From Pseudomonadales bacterium (GTDB lineage Bacteria > Pseudomonadota > Gammaproteobacteria > Pseudomonadales > Azotimanducaceae), in the NCBI GenBank assembly GCA_030749725.1, contig JASMJM010000062.1, positions 1-39,183 on the forward strand: a stretch of DNA of 39,183 nt. Reading direction: 5' to 3'. Position 1 is the first letter of the stretch, and each line of letters begins with the position of its first letter. A program made the position numbers and the translations under genes. This document shows, piece after piece, positions 14,846 to 22,922 of the stretch. A model generated the notes under the pieces. It was given only the letters and a program-made list of their open reading frames with translations. It ran no database searches and had not been told where the DNA came from.

Positions 14846-14857
14846 CAAATATATTTG
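14846..14857. promoter_or_regulatory. Palindromic operator candidate of the VapBC operon
   Basis: CAAATATATTTG is a perfect 12-base palindrome 12 bases ahead of the antitoxin start, flanked on each side by a GAATTC. It includes an AT-rich -10-like segment, so a bound VapBC complex would block RNA polymerase. Confidence 0.45.
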
Positions 14858-15037
14858 GACTATGTGAATTCTAACAGAATGAAGATGCCAGAGGCAAATC
14901 TCGGTACATTCCCGTCGAATACAGCCATTTGGGCACTCCACACATGAGCTTTGCCACGGACCACGATACGCTGTCATAACCTTTCGATGCCCATGTTCTA
15001 CACACAGGTCGGACAAGACCCTGCCGAGTACGATCAC

Positions 15038-15379
15038 TCAGCGTCGATGTTCGAAACACGGGTGGCTTGCATGTAATCGTAACCGAACGAAATGACCCGG
15101 GACGGATCGACAGGCAGCTAATCGGTGGATGCGCCCGTCACTTAGCCCTGCGGTGGGATCATATTCGGGAGATCTTTGAGGAGATTGACCTTGGGGCAGA
15201 TCCTCATCCGAGAGCTGGATCTCTTCTACCTGCGGTGCACCGGGATCTTTAGTCAGGAGTGAATCCGGTTCCTCAGGCGCGCCCAAATCCACTGCCCCCA
15301 GCAGGGGATCGCCGGAAAGCAGGATCCGTTGTTCCAGGCTTTCCAATTCGAAAAGGCTCTTGCCTTTGCCGCTCGCCAC
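15038..15379 (-). pseudogene. N-terminal remnant of a LEPR-XLL-domain giant surface protein
   Basis: The frame begins with a basic stretch and then LFELESLEQRILLSGDP. This matches the LEPR-XLL motif found at the very N-terminus of large repetitive calcium-binding or adhesin-like exported proteins. About 60 further residues are acidic and plausible ([23 protein letters not shown]). After about position 15190 the sequence becomes basic and Cys/His-rich and no longer looks like that family, and it then stops. Family members normally run to thousands of residues, so only the start survives. Confidence 0.62.
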
Positions 15380-15443
15380 TCAAGATCCTTGAGTAAACTA
15401 TCAGGGTGAAAGATATCGATAACTCAAAAAAGCTAGCGTCCGA

Positions 15444-15483
15444 TTTGGATCTTCTTAAAGCACTTTGGATCTTCTTAAAGCAT
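15444..15483. repeat. Two-copy 20-base tandem repeat
   Basis: TTTGGATCTTCTTAAAGCAC is followed directly by a second copy that differs only in its last base. It lies in the 303-base region (15380-15682) between the LEPR-XLL remnant and the aminotransferase, which otherwise shows no gene. It is probably a local slippage duplication in front of the remnant's former promoter. Confidence 0.8.
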
Positions 15484-15682
15484 TTAATACGATACGAGAC
15501 GGCAATGTGGCAGCGAGCTGATGTAATGTCAACAGAAAAACCACAAATTAGAAAGGTCTTGAAACGGGTGCTATAGGAAGAGAGAACAGGTGCCTTTCCA
15601 GGTGCTTGAAGCATACTCAGAGATCATGGATAGTTGGTGATGCCAGCGCCAGCGGTATCAGAGCGTCCAAGGAGCAGCACGT

Positions 15683-16966
15683 TTGAACACAAACGACTCT
15701 ATAAAAGCACAGTTAGCCGGGCAGTGGGCTGGGTTTGATCCCAACGAACTCGTCAGCGACGCCACCGGCAATCTTATCAGCAACCGGGGAGACTGGGATC
15801 CACCTGCCGGCATAGAGCCAAAGCGACCGCTAATACACATGGCGATCGGTATTCCCGATGCCGGTACGCTGCCGAAAGACGACTTTCTGAAATCCACCCG
15901 AAAGGTGATAACAAGACCAGGTGAAGCCGCTTTCATCTACGGTTTCGGCATGGGCTACGCCAAGCTGCGAGCGCAACTGGCGGAGCGCTACAGCAGGAAT
16001 CGGGGACTGCAGGTCGACGAGGAGTGGTTTCAGCTTACCAATGGCTCCTCCGGCGCAATCGATCTCATCTGTCGCACCCTGATCAATCCGGGTGACGTCA
16101 TCATCACGGAATCACCCACCTATATGGGAACTCTGCGCAACTTCCGCGGCGTGCTGGCACAGATTAAATCCGTACCGATGGATGAAGATGGGATGCTGAT
16201 GGATGAGCTCGAAGCCGTGATCGTAGCAACGCAGGCGGCGGGCAAAACCATCAAATTCATCTATACCATCTCCACGTTCCAGAACCCCACTGGCGCCACC
16301 CTGTCGCAAGAGCGACGCATCGAGTTGCTCAAGCTGGCAGCGAAACACCGCGTCCTCATACTGGATGACGACGCCTACGGGGAGCTCTATTTCGGCGCCA
16401 AGCCGCCGACTTCGCTCTCCGCCCTGAGTGCTGGCCACGGGGTCATTACGGTGGGCACTCTGTCCAAAACGCTGGCGACCGGACTGAGGGTGGGCTGGAT
16501 TCACGGTAGACCGGATCTCATCCGGCTAATGGGCAAGATGCGTTTCGCCATGGGCTTGAATCAGATGGTGGTCCGCTTGATAGCGGACTATATGTCGGAC
16601 CGTACTCTCGACGACCATACCGATGAAGTGCGCGACCTCTACCGTCGCAAAATGGAAGTACTAACCGGCGCGCTCGAAACCCATGCCGGTGATCTTATAA
16701 GCTTCGATCGTCCGCTCGGCGGCTTCTACCTCTGGGTCAAACTTCACCAAGGTTTGACGGCTGATGCAGTCTGGCGCACCGCTACCCACGAAGGTGTTTC
16801 CACAACACCAGGGATCTCGTTTTACCCAGCCCGATTCGACCCCTCAGGGGAACACATTCGTATCGCCTTCCCATGGACGCCAATGGAAGATCTGGAAGAG
16901 GGAGCCAGACGGTTTGGTCTTGCCTGCAAACGGGTTTCCGAAGGGGAGGGTCTGAAACAGAGGTGA
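15683..16966 (+). CDS. PLP-dependent aminotransferase, class I/II (2-aminoadipate/MocR-like type)
   Basis: A 427-residue fold-type I aminotransferase. The Schiff-base lysine is Lys262 in GTLSKTLATGLRVGW. Other landmarks are TNGSSGAIDL, ESPTYMG, FIYTISTFQNPTGA and LDDDAYGELYF (PLP-binding Asp and Tyr), and the carboxylate-binding Arg in HIRIAFPW. It most resembles the 2-aminoadipate/valine-type aminotransferases related to MocR C-terminal domains. It starts with TTG at 15683: AAGGAG at 15669-15674 lies eight bases upstream, and no ATG fits the conserved N-terminus. It is monocistronic in this window. The amino donor and acceptor are unknown. Confidence 0.92.
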   Translation: MNTNDSIKAQLAGQWAGFDPNELVSDATGNLISNRGDWDPPAGIEPKRPLIHMAIGIPDAGTLPKDDFLKSTRKVITRPGEAAFIYGFGMGYAKLRAQLAERYSRNRGLQVDEEWFQLTNGSSGAIDLICRTLINPGDVIITESPTYMGTLRNFRGVLAQIKSVPMDEDGMLMDELEAVIVATQAAGKTIKFIYTISTFQNPTGATLSQERRIELLKLAAKHRVLILDDDAYGELYFGAKPPTSLSALSAGHGVITVGTLSKTLATGLRVGWIHGRPDLIRLMGKMRFAMGLNQMVVRLIADYMSDRTLDDHTDEVRDLYRRKMEVLTGALETHAGDLISFDRPLGGFYLWVKLHQGLTADAVWRTATHEGVSTTPGISFYPARFDPSGEHIRIAFPWTPMEDLEEGARRFGLACKRVSEGEGLKQR

Positions 16967-17454
16967 AATCTGGCGCCAAGTCCCCGACCAGATATGCCAC
17001 GCCCCCATCCGTGACAGAATCCAATGGTGCAAAGAGGACGAGCGCATAGCGTGACGTGAATCGTACGTCTACGGGATCTCGACATCCCATTCACGCATCC
17101 TGCCTGCTTTATCTCTCCACTGAATGAGATCTCCCAACAATCTCAGTGAGCCACCCTGAGTCGAAGCCCACCAGACGCTACCTGTGACAAACCTCATAGC
17201 CAATTGCGCAGCCATGCAGTAGACTTGGACGTGATCAGGGACGAGTGTACTAACGGGCGTAACAGGGACCGGTGTGCTGAAGGGAGAAGCGCTCCGGTCC
17301 TTCCGTGACGGCCCCATTCCAAGCCCAATCTGTACGACGACCCTGTCCAGTACGACATCATACATGCCTGTGTGGGTGATCACTGAGAAGTGTCTCTGTC
17401 CGTGCAAGGCGTGTTGACTCGTAATCCGTTAAAGCAATTGCAAGAGGATTCGCT
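16967..17454. other. 488-base region without a convincing gene
   Basis: A 112-codon minus-strand open frame (17069-17407, TTG start) covers much of it. It encodes no motif I recognise, although its end (LLGDLIQWRDKAGRMREWD) looks protein-like. It may be a remnant gene or chance. The last 15 bases hold AGAGGAT, the ribosome-binding site of the dodecin gene. Confidence 0.3.
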
Positions 17455-17661
17455 ATGACTGTTTACAAAGTGATTGAGATCATTGGAACCAGCGAGAAGT
17501 CCTGGGAAGATGCCGCGAAAACAGCCGTGGAGCGTGCGTCCAATACTCTAGAGGATTTGAGAATTGCGGAGGTGACGGCCCAAGACGTGAAGATCGAAGA
17601 TGGTAAAGTCGTGGCTTACCGGACCAAGGTCAGCTTGTCATTCAAGTTTAGAGAAGAGTAG
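17455..17661 (+). CDS. Dodecin, flavin-binding dodecamer protein
   Basis: A 68-residue protein matching the dodecin family across its whole length: VYKVIEIIGTSEKSWEDAA, then AVERAS, LRIAEV and KVVAYRTKVSLSFKF. Dodecins form hollow dodecamers that bind FMN or riboflavin pairs and act as flavin storage or buffer proteins. AGAGGAT lies about eight bases before the ATG. It is a single-gene unit. Confidence 0.95.
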   Translation: MTVYKVIEIIGTSEKSWEDAAKTAVERASNTLEDLRIAEVTAQDVKIEDGKVVAYRTKVSLSFKFREE

Positions 17662-17753
17662 CTAATAGTCCTGCTCGCAAGCCGTGCCAGCACGCATCCA
17701 TTTGGGGTGTGTACTCGAACGCGTCGCCCCGACACGAGAGGGTCAGTCGGTCG

Positions 17754-18113
17754 TTATTTTCCATGAACCAGCTTAGCGATTGTCTCGTAGACGTCTTCAG
17801 GTAAAGGTACCAAGAACATCTTCACGGGTCCATCGACCACCCGACTGGTATGTCCGTTGCCTGCAACGGTATCCGGCATAAAGACCTAGCCGGGTCCCCA
17901 CTGTCGCGTTTCGCCGTCGGTGGTCAGGCACTGTGTCAATCCTGGAATGCACCGACCGGTGCTCCGTAGACCCGGGCGTTCGCACATGCGAACGCTTGAC
18001 TGGACCTCAACACATTGCCCCAAGCGTCTGTGAACTCCTCCGTTATGGGGAATTCGAATTGGTCAAAGGCAGAACCACCGTCAGCGGTTGTGCAAAAAAT
18101 GCGTTACCTGCAT
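17754..18113 (-). pseudogene. Decayed paralogue of the cupin gene at 22499-22882
   Basis: The DNA aligns clearly with the intact cupin gene. Shared runs include TCTTCAGGTAAAGGTA, CAATCCTGGAA, GCACCGACCGGTGCT, GTCAAAGGC and GCGTTACCTGCATGC. It lacks about 45 bases in the middle. A TAG appears where the intact copy has TCG within the GEVF region, and the reading frame is broken. The 3' end continues past the intact copy's end with its own plausible tail (PEDVYETIAKLVHGK and stop). This indicates an old divergent paralogue more than a fresh duplication. A long plus-strand frame over it (17933-18262) is only antisense read-through into the hydrolase. Confidence 0.8.
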
Positions 18114-18262
18114 GCATCCTCCACAAAGACGAGATGAGGCAGTTTAGCCCAGAAGCTCTCCGGCTAGCTCTGATTACGGCTGAAGTACGGGCAGTAATCC
18201 TCACACTGCAGCAAACAGATGGTTTATCATCCCTGTCCGGTTTTGCTTCAGGATCGATTCCC

Positions 18263-19330
18263 ATGAGGTCTATTCTTTTCGTCGCGATACTCGCTGTGGG
18301 GTGCAGCTCCCAGCCAGTAACTTCCCCCTTAGAGCAGAGAACTATTATGCAAGAATCTCCCGTGGATGGCGTTAAATTCAGGTATATAGAGAGCAATGGA
18401 ATTCGAATGCGAATTGCAGAGAGCGGGCAAGCTGGCCCGCTGGTGCTGTTCGCGCACGGTTGGCCTGAGTCGTGGTATTCCTGGCGTCACCAGATACCCG
18501 TGTTGGCAGAAGCCGGCTTTCGGGTGGTGGTACCGGAAATGAGGGGCTACGGTCAGACCGATGCTCCGGAGCCGGTGGCGGACTATGACATCGAACACCT
18601 GGCTGCTGACATGGTCGGTATTCTCGATGCTTTGGGTGAAGACACGGCAACGATCGTGGGACATGATTGGGGTGCTCCCGTAGCAGCGCACAGCGCCCTC
18701 AAGTATCCCACCCGCTTCACCAGTCTCGTTTTGATGAGTGTGCCTTACGGTGGGAGGGGAACTGCCTCCCCAATGCAGCGCATGCGATCTCAATTTGACG
18801 ACAATTTCTTCTACATTCTCTATCACAATGAGCCTGGCGGGGTCGCCGAGGCCGAGTATGACAGTGATCCCCGCGGCATCTTGAGCAGGTTGTATCTTTC
18901 ACCTGACTCTCCGCGCAAAGCACCCACTGTGACTGATCCGAAACGGGCAGCCGGTGGCTGGATTCCGCGCCTCGGAGAAGCCGAGGGATTACCCGGATGG
19001 TTAACAGAGGCAGACCTCGATTACTACGTGGAACAGTTCGAACAATCCGGATTTCGGGGCGGTGTGAATTACTATCGGAACATCGAGCGTAATTGGAATA
19101 TAACCGAAGACATCACTGACCACCGCATTATGGTGCCGACTCTTTTCCTTACCGGGGAAAAAGACGTGGTGATCGGCGGCGCCACAAAAGCCATGTTGCA
19201 GGCCATGATGGCACAGTCCATTCCAAATCTTCGGGATGTCATTCTGATACCGTCGATCGGCCATTGGGTGCAGCAGGAAGCGCCTGCCGAGACCAACAAG
19301 GCCCTTCTGGACTTCCTTGGCAGTCTTTGA
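18263..19330 (+). CDS. Epoxide hydrolase family alpha/beta hydrolase, lipoprotein
   Basis: A 355-residue protein. It begins with a lipoprotein signal (MRSILFVAILAVGC, lipidation at Cys14), so it should be anchored in the envelope. The hydrolase domain has the oxyanion segment HGWPESWYSWR, nucleophile Asp135 in GHDWGAP, an acid residue around FLTGEKDVV and catalytic His334 in IGHWVQQEAP, the epoxide-hydrolase/haloalkane-dehalogenase set. The open frame extends upstream to 17933, but I chose ATG at 18263 because of the signal peptide and the AGGA nine bases upstream. It would open epoxides by water addition. The substrate is unknown. Confidence 0.9.
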   Translation: MRSILFVAILAVGCSSQPVTSPLEQRTIMQESPVDGVKFRYIESNGIRMRIAESGQAGPLVLFAHGWPESWYSWRHQIPVLAEAGFRVVVPEMRGYGQTDAPEPVADYDIEHLAADMVGILDALGEDTATIVGHDWGAPVAAHSALKYPTRFTSLVLMSVPYGGRGTASPMQRMRSQFDDNFFYILYHNEPGGVAEAEYDSDPRGILSRLYLSPDSPRKAPTVTDPKRAAGGWIPRLGEAEGLPGWLTEADLDYYVEQFEQSGFRGGVNYYRNIERNWNITEDITDHRIMVPTLFLTGEKDVVIGGATKAMLQAMMAQSIPNLRDVILIPSIGHWVQQEAPAETNKALLDFLGSL

Positions 19331-19431
19331 TCCCAGTCTCCGTCGGGCCTAACGGCACGGATGCTGTATCGATTGCCAAATGGGGGAAGAACACGCTGTA
19401 ACCTGCGACGTTCACCAACAGGTCGCCTCGA

Positions 19432-20814
19432 TTATATGAGTTCGAAGTAACGCCTGTATTCCCAGTCGGAGATATCACGCGACTCCAGGTTGCCCCCTTG
19501 AGCATGAAAGGCAAGCCACTCGGAATCCCGCGTCTTTGCCCAATAGTCGATGATGTCTTCCCCCATCACCTCTTTGAGCAGTGCATCATTTCTCAAAGCG
19601 TTGACCGCCTTTGATATGGTGTCTGGAAGCCTCTCGTACTTATCCGGCAAGCCCCACGCAATCTTGCGAAATTCTTGCGGCAGTTCAAGTTTGTTCCTGA
19701 GTCCTGCGAGACCGCCGGCAATGATAACCGCCATGGCCAGGTAAGGATTCAAATCGGACGCACCGACACGATGCTCAATTCTGGTCGCCTCGGCGCTCTT
19801 TGTGATGAGCCGCAGCGCGACGGATCGATTGTCCTCTCCCCAGGTGTGGGTGATTGGCGCCGCTGAAAAGTCGGCGAAGCGCCGGTACGAATTGATCGTC
19901 GGACATAGATAGGACACTGCTGCCGGCAGTGTTGTCATGATCCCGGCCAACCAGTTTCGCAGCAGGCTGGAGCGACGGTCCGGGGAGTCGGGGTCATGGA
20001 ACAAGGGATTAGCTGATGAATCCGTCAGCGAGTGATGGATGTGCATTCCCGAGGCAAGGCTCTTCGAAGGTTTCGCCATGAACGTGACGGCCATGTCCTG
20101 GTCCACAGCGACCTCATAGAGGATCTGCTTTGTGAGGACCACATTATCGGCCATTCTGACTGGATCTGACGGCTCGAGATTGAGTTCCAGTTGCCCGACT
20201 CCAGCTTCCTCGTTCCAGCTCTCCCAGACTATATCCTTCAGCCCGAGGCGCTTTGTCACCTCACGCATAAAGCTGGTTGCCTGGTAAGCGTTGCGAATCA
20301 GGTAGACGGTTGGGTGGGGTATCGTGCCGACGAGACTCAGATCACGGAATTCGTTTTCACGAAGGGCGACATAACTTGCTCGAAACAGGTAAAACTCGAG
20401 TTCACACGTTGCTCTTACCCGGAATCCCAAGTCATTTACCTCGGCCACCACACGTTGCAACGTGGACCGAGGGCAAAGCCGCAGTTCCTCCCCGTCAGGG
20501 CTTGTGAAGTTGCAGATGCAATGTGCAACCTGGGGGTCGATGCCATCGCTGACAAGCGTTTCCAAATCCGGTTTGAGCAGAAGATCACCGAGATTGTCTT
20601 CCCGTTGCGGGTGCCAATGACTTAAGTGCGGGCTTCCGGTGAGATCCATGGACAACGCCGACTCGCAGATGCCGTGCCCCATCGGTAAGGACTTGGTGAA
20701 TTTGCTGCGACGGATATACTTGCCGACGCCGGGACCATCCAACGTAGTGGCATGGGTGCGTACCACTTCAACGTGATGTCGGTCGAGCCAGTCCTGAATT
20801 GCTGCTGCTTCCAC
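19432..20814 (-). CDS. Glutamine synthetase family protein (gamma-glutamyl ligase type)
   Basis: A 460-residue type I GS-fold enzyme. Active-site elements are present in order: CELEFYLF (metal Glu pair), GVGQLELNLEPSDP, GMHIHHSL (His), NSYRRF, WGEDNRSVALR and RIEHRVGASDLNPYLA. Family members phosphorylate the gamma-carboxylate of glutamate and join it to ammonia or an amine. The divergent N-terminus and the gene context favour a gamma-glutamyl-amine ligase such as the PuuA type over housekeeping GlnA. The start is GTG at 20814. It is the last gene of a probable eight-gene operon with a TRAP transporter, 13 bases after the preceding gene. Confidence 0.88.
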   Translation of the reverse strand: MEAAAIQDWLDRHHVEVVRTHATTLDGPGVGKYIRRSKFTKSLPMGHGICESALSMDLTGSPHLSHWHPQREDNLGDLLLKPDLETLVSDGIDPQVAHCICNFTSPDGEELRLCPRSTLQRVVAEVNDLGFRVRATCELEFYLFRASYVALRENEFRDLSLVGTIPHPTVYLIRNAYQATSFMREVTKRLGLKDIVWESWNEEAGVGQLELNLEPSDPVRMADNVVLTKQILYEVAVDQDMAVTFMAKPSKSLASGMHIHHSLTDSSANPLFHDPDSPDRRSSLLRNWLAGIMTTLPAAVSYLCPTINSYRRFADFSAAPITHTWGEDNRSVALRLITKSAEATRIEHRVGASDLNPYLAMAVIIAGGLAGLRNKLELPQEFRKIAWGLPDKYERLPDTISKAVNALRNDALLKEVMGEDIIDYWAKTRDSEWLAFHAQGGNLESRDISDWEYRRYFELI

Positions 20815-20827
20815 TATACCGACCTGC

Positions 20828-21445
20828 TTAGATACCGAGTTCGCCCATCATGTGTTTCTTCGAGACCTCGGTGAGTACCGCTGTGTGTTCGAGACTGGCC
20901 AGGATCTTAATCTCCCCTCGGTACGCTCCCTCCATAAACACCATGGATCCGTTCAGTAATCTAACGAGGTTACTGGCTGCACCGTATATCTCAACATCAA
21001 TGTGGCCATCGCCCATGACATACTCCCGGTCATCGTCCGTGCACACCAGTTTTACTGTGCCTGGCATGCCCGACTGAGCGTGCACCAGTTCCCAGAAACG
21101 TTTGGCCGCATCGGTCCACTTGGGGGTTGGGGGCTTAAGTAACTTTGCCACCTTCAGTGCAAACAAAGGGTGCCGCCAGCGACCATCAACCTTTGTGCTA
21201 TCGTTGGTGCGGAAGTCTATATGAATGATGATCCCGGCATCGTTGGCGATGCCTCGCGTTAACGTCATCCGATCTCGCGCCAGCGCCACGGTCACCTGCT
21301 GCGGATCGGTTGTTGACCGAAGAGCAAAACTGCCTCGCATGGATGTTGCTGTCTTGAGAATGTCCGGATGAGTGAGGGCGCGCCGTAGTTGTGCGCCCAT
21401 TATTTTCACGATGGGTACGGGGTCTTGTTCAAGTACAACCTGCAT
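20828..21445 (-). CDS. SCP2-like small-molecule-binding protein (tentative)
   Basis: A 205-residue soluble protein. The middle part (MRGSFALRS, VTVALARDRMTLTRG, then a loop and PLFALKVAKLL) and the C-terminal part (VEIYGAASNLVRLLNGSMVF) loosely resemble the sterol-carrier SCP2 fold, which binds hydrophobic ligands. No catalytic motif is visible. I took ATG at 21445 (MQVVLEQDP). The open frame continues to 21493 but that extension is polar, Cys-containing and without conservation cues. It sits between an SDR and a glutamine-synthetase-like gene in the TRAP operon and may hold the substrate or a product. The family call is uncertain. Confidence 0.55.
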   Translation of the reverse strand: MQVVLEQDPVPIVKIMGAQLRRALTHPDILKTATSMRGSFALRSTTDPQQVTVALARDRMTLTRGIANDAGIIIHIDFRTNDSTKVDGRWRHPLFALKVAKLLKPPTPKWTDAAKRFWELVHAQSGMPGTVKLVCTDDDREYVMGDGHIDVEIYGAASNLVRLLNGSMVFMEGAYRGEIKILASLEHTAVLTEVSKKHMMGELGI

Positions 21446-21510
21446 GAAACAGTGATTCTGTATTGACGAAGAAGTGCCTTCAGAATAACACAATTAGCAG
21501 GTCAGCACAG

Positions 21511-22473
21511 TTACCCGTTCAACTCACGGTCAGTTGCCAGCCTGTCGACAAAGGAGTCATCATAGGTGAGTTCCGGGTCGGATCGGACCACGCGATCCAG
21601 GGCGGCGGCATCGGGACCGATCAGAATTCGCCACTGTTCGTTGCGCACCCCATCGAGGATGATCGCTGCAGCCTGCTCTGCAGTGGTGGTCGCATTATCT
21701 CGAAAATTCTCACCCATCTCCTTGACTGCCTGACGGATTTCATCATTCGTCATACCTTCGATTTCAGTGCCCCTACGAGAAAGGCGTACACGCATATTAT
21801 CGATCTCCGCATCAGGCATATCTAACGGATCGGGCCTGCCCAGGATCTTGCCGGTGTTGATGGCGATCTCGGTGCCGATGTGACCTGGCATCACCACGGA
21901 CACTTTGACATGAGGGGCATTGAGCTTTAGGTCGATAATGAGCGCTTCCGAAAAGCCCTTAACGGCAAACTTGGCAGCAGAATATGCCGTATGCGGTGTC
22001 TGGTTGCCGAGACAAGCCCAGAATCCGTTCACCGAACTGGTGTTTACCATATGCCCTTCGTCACTCGCCAACAGCAGCGGCATGAATGCCCTGGCATTGT
22101 AATACACTCCATTCCAGCAGACGGCATAGGTACGTTCCCAATCCTCTCTCGTGTCATGGATAAAACTGCCGCCGCCGCCAATGCCAGCATTGTTGAAGAG
22201 CAGGTTGATATAACCCCTCGCATGCTGTTCTTCCACCTCATTCCTAAAACGCAGGACCTCTTCTTCATCGGAGACGTCACACACATGCGTGCTGATCTGA
22301 ATCCCCTGGGGGGCTTCAGCCTGACAGAGCGACAGGGTTTTCTGCATATTCTCCTCGATTACATCGCACATGGCGACGTCACAGCCCTCTGCCACCAACT
22401 GCCTCGCCAGTGCTCGACCCATACCGGTTCCACCGCCTGTTACGACCGCCAGTTTTCCGCCAAAACTCTTCAT
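21511..22473 (-). CDS. Short-chain dehydrogenase/reductase (SDR)
   Basis: A 320-residue classical SDR. The NAD(P) motif TGGGTGMG, NNAGIGGGG, the catalytic Ser in VNTSSVNGF and YSAAKFAVK (Tyr and Lys) are all present. A C-terminal extension of about 60 residues is longer than in minimal SDRs. I prefer ATG at 22473: AGGAG at 22480-22484 gives a six-base spacing, while the TTG at 22479 is too close. It is 25 bases downstream of the cupin gene in the TRAP-linked operon, so it probably oxidises an alcohol of the imported compound or an intermediate. Confidence 0.92.
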   Translation of the reverse strand: MKSFGGKLAVVTGGGTGMGRALARQLVAEGCDVAMCDVIEENMQKTLSLCQAEAPQGIQISTHVCDVSDEEEVLRFRNEVEEQHARGYINLLFNNAGIGGGGSFIHDTREDWERTYAVCWNGVYYNARAFMPLLLASDEGHMVNTSSVNGFWACLGNQTPHTAYSAAKFAVKGFSEALIIDLKLNAPHVKVSVVMPGHIGTEIAINTGKILGRPDPLDMPDAEIDNMRVRLSRRGTEIEGMTNDEIRQAVKEMGENFRDNATTTAEQAAAIILDGVRNEQWRILIGPDAAALDRVVRSDPELTYDDSFVDRLATDRELNG

Positions 22474-22498
22474 ATCCAACTCCTGCTGATTGTTCGGA

Positions 22499-22882
22499 TT
22501 AAGTTGTCACATGGAAATCTTCAGGTAAAGGTATAAAGAACATCGAGACCGGTCCTTCGATCACACGGCTTGTGTGCCCCTTACCTTCGACGGTGTCCGG
22601 CATAAACACCTCGCCCGGTCCCCAGTGTCGAGTCTCGGCATCGGTGGTTCCGACCTCCCAGATTCCCTGCATCATTACACATAGCTGTCGCGCCGGTGCA
22701 TTGTGCCAATCCTGGAACGCACCGACCGGTGCTTCGTATACCCGCACGCTTGCGCATGGGAACGATTTGCTGAATCGCAAGGCATTGCCCCAGGCGTCGG
22801 TAACTTCCTCGGTGATGGGGAACACGAATTCGTCAAAGGCGGAGCCGCCGTCATCGGTTGTGTAAAAGCGCGTTACCTGCAT
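22499..22882 (-). CDS. Small cupin-domain protein
   Basis: A 127-residue single-domain cupin. The first cupin block is around FQDWHNAPARQLCVMMQGIWEVG and the second around WGPGEVFMPDTVEGKGHTSRVIEG, with His residues placed for metal binding. Such small cupins are often metal-dependent isomerases or dioxygenases, or ligand-binding proteins. GGAGGAGG precedes the ATG. It lies 40 bases after DctM and before the SDR. A diverged, broken paralogue is found at 17754-18113. Confidence 0.86.
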   Translation of the reverse strand: MQVTRFYTTDDGGSAFDEFVFPITEEVTDAWGNALRFSKSFPCASVRVYEAPVGAFQDWHNAPARQLCVMMQGIWEVGTTDAETRHWGPGEVFMPDTVEGKGHTSRVIEGPVSMFFIPLPEDFHVTT

Positions 22883-22922
22883 GCCTCCTCCAAAAAGTCG
22901 AGGTGAGGGTGAACGTACCTGA

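Noticed and set aside
14871-15059. 62-codon minus-strand frame upstream of vapBC
   Set aside because: Cys/Trp-rich, no known motif, no ribosome-binding site; possibly a remnant but nothing supports a gene.
17933-18262. N-terminal extension of the epoxide hydrolase
   Set aside because: The extension is antisense to the cupin pseudogene, and a lipoprotein signal begins at 18263.
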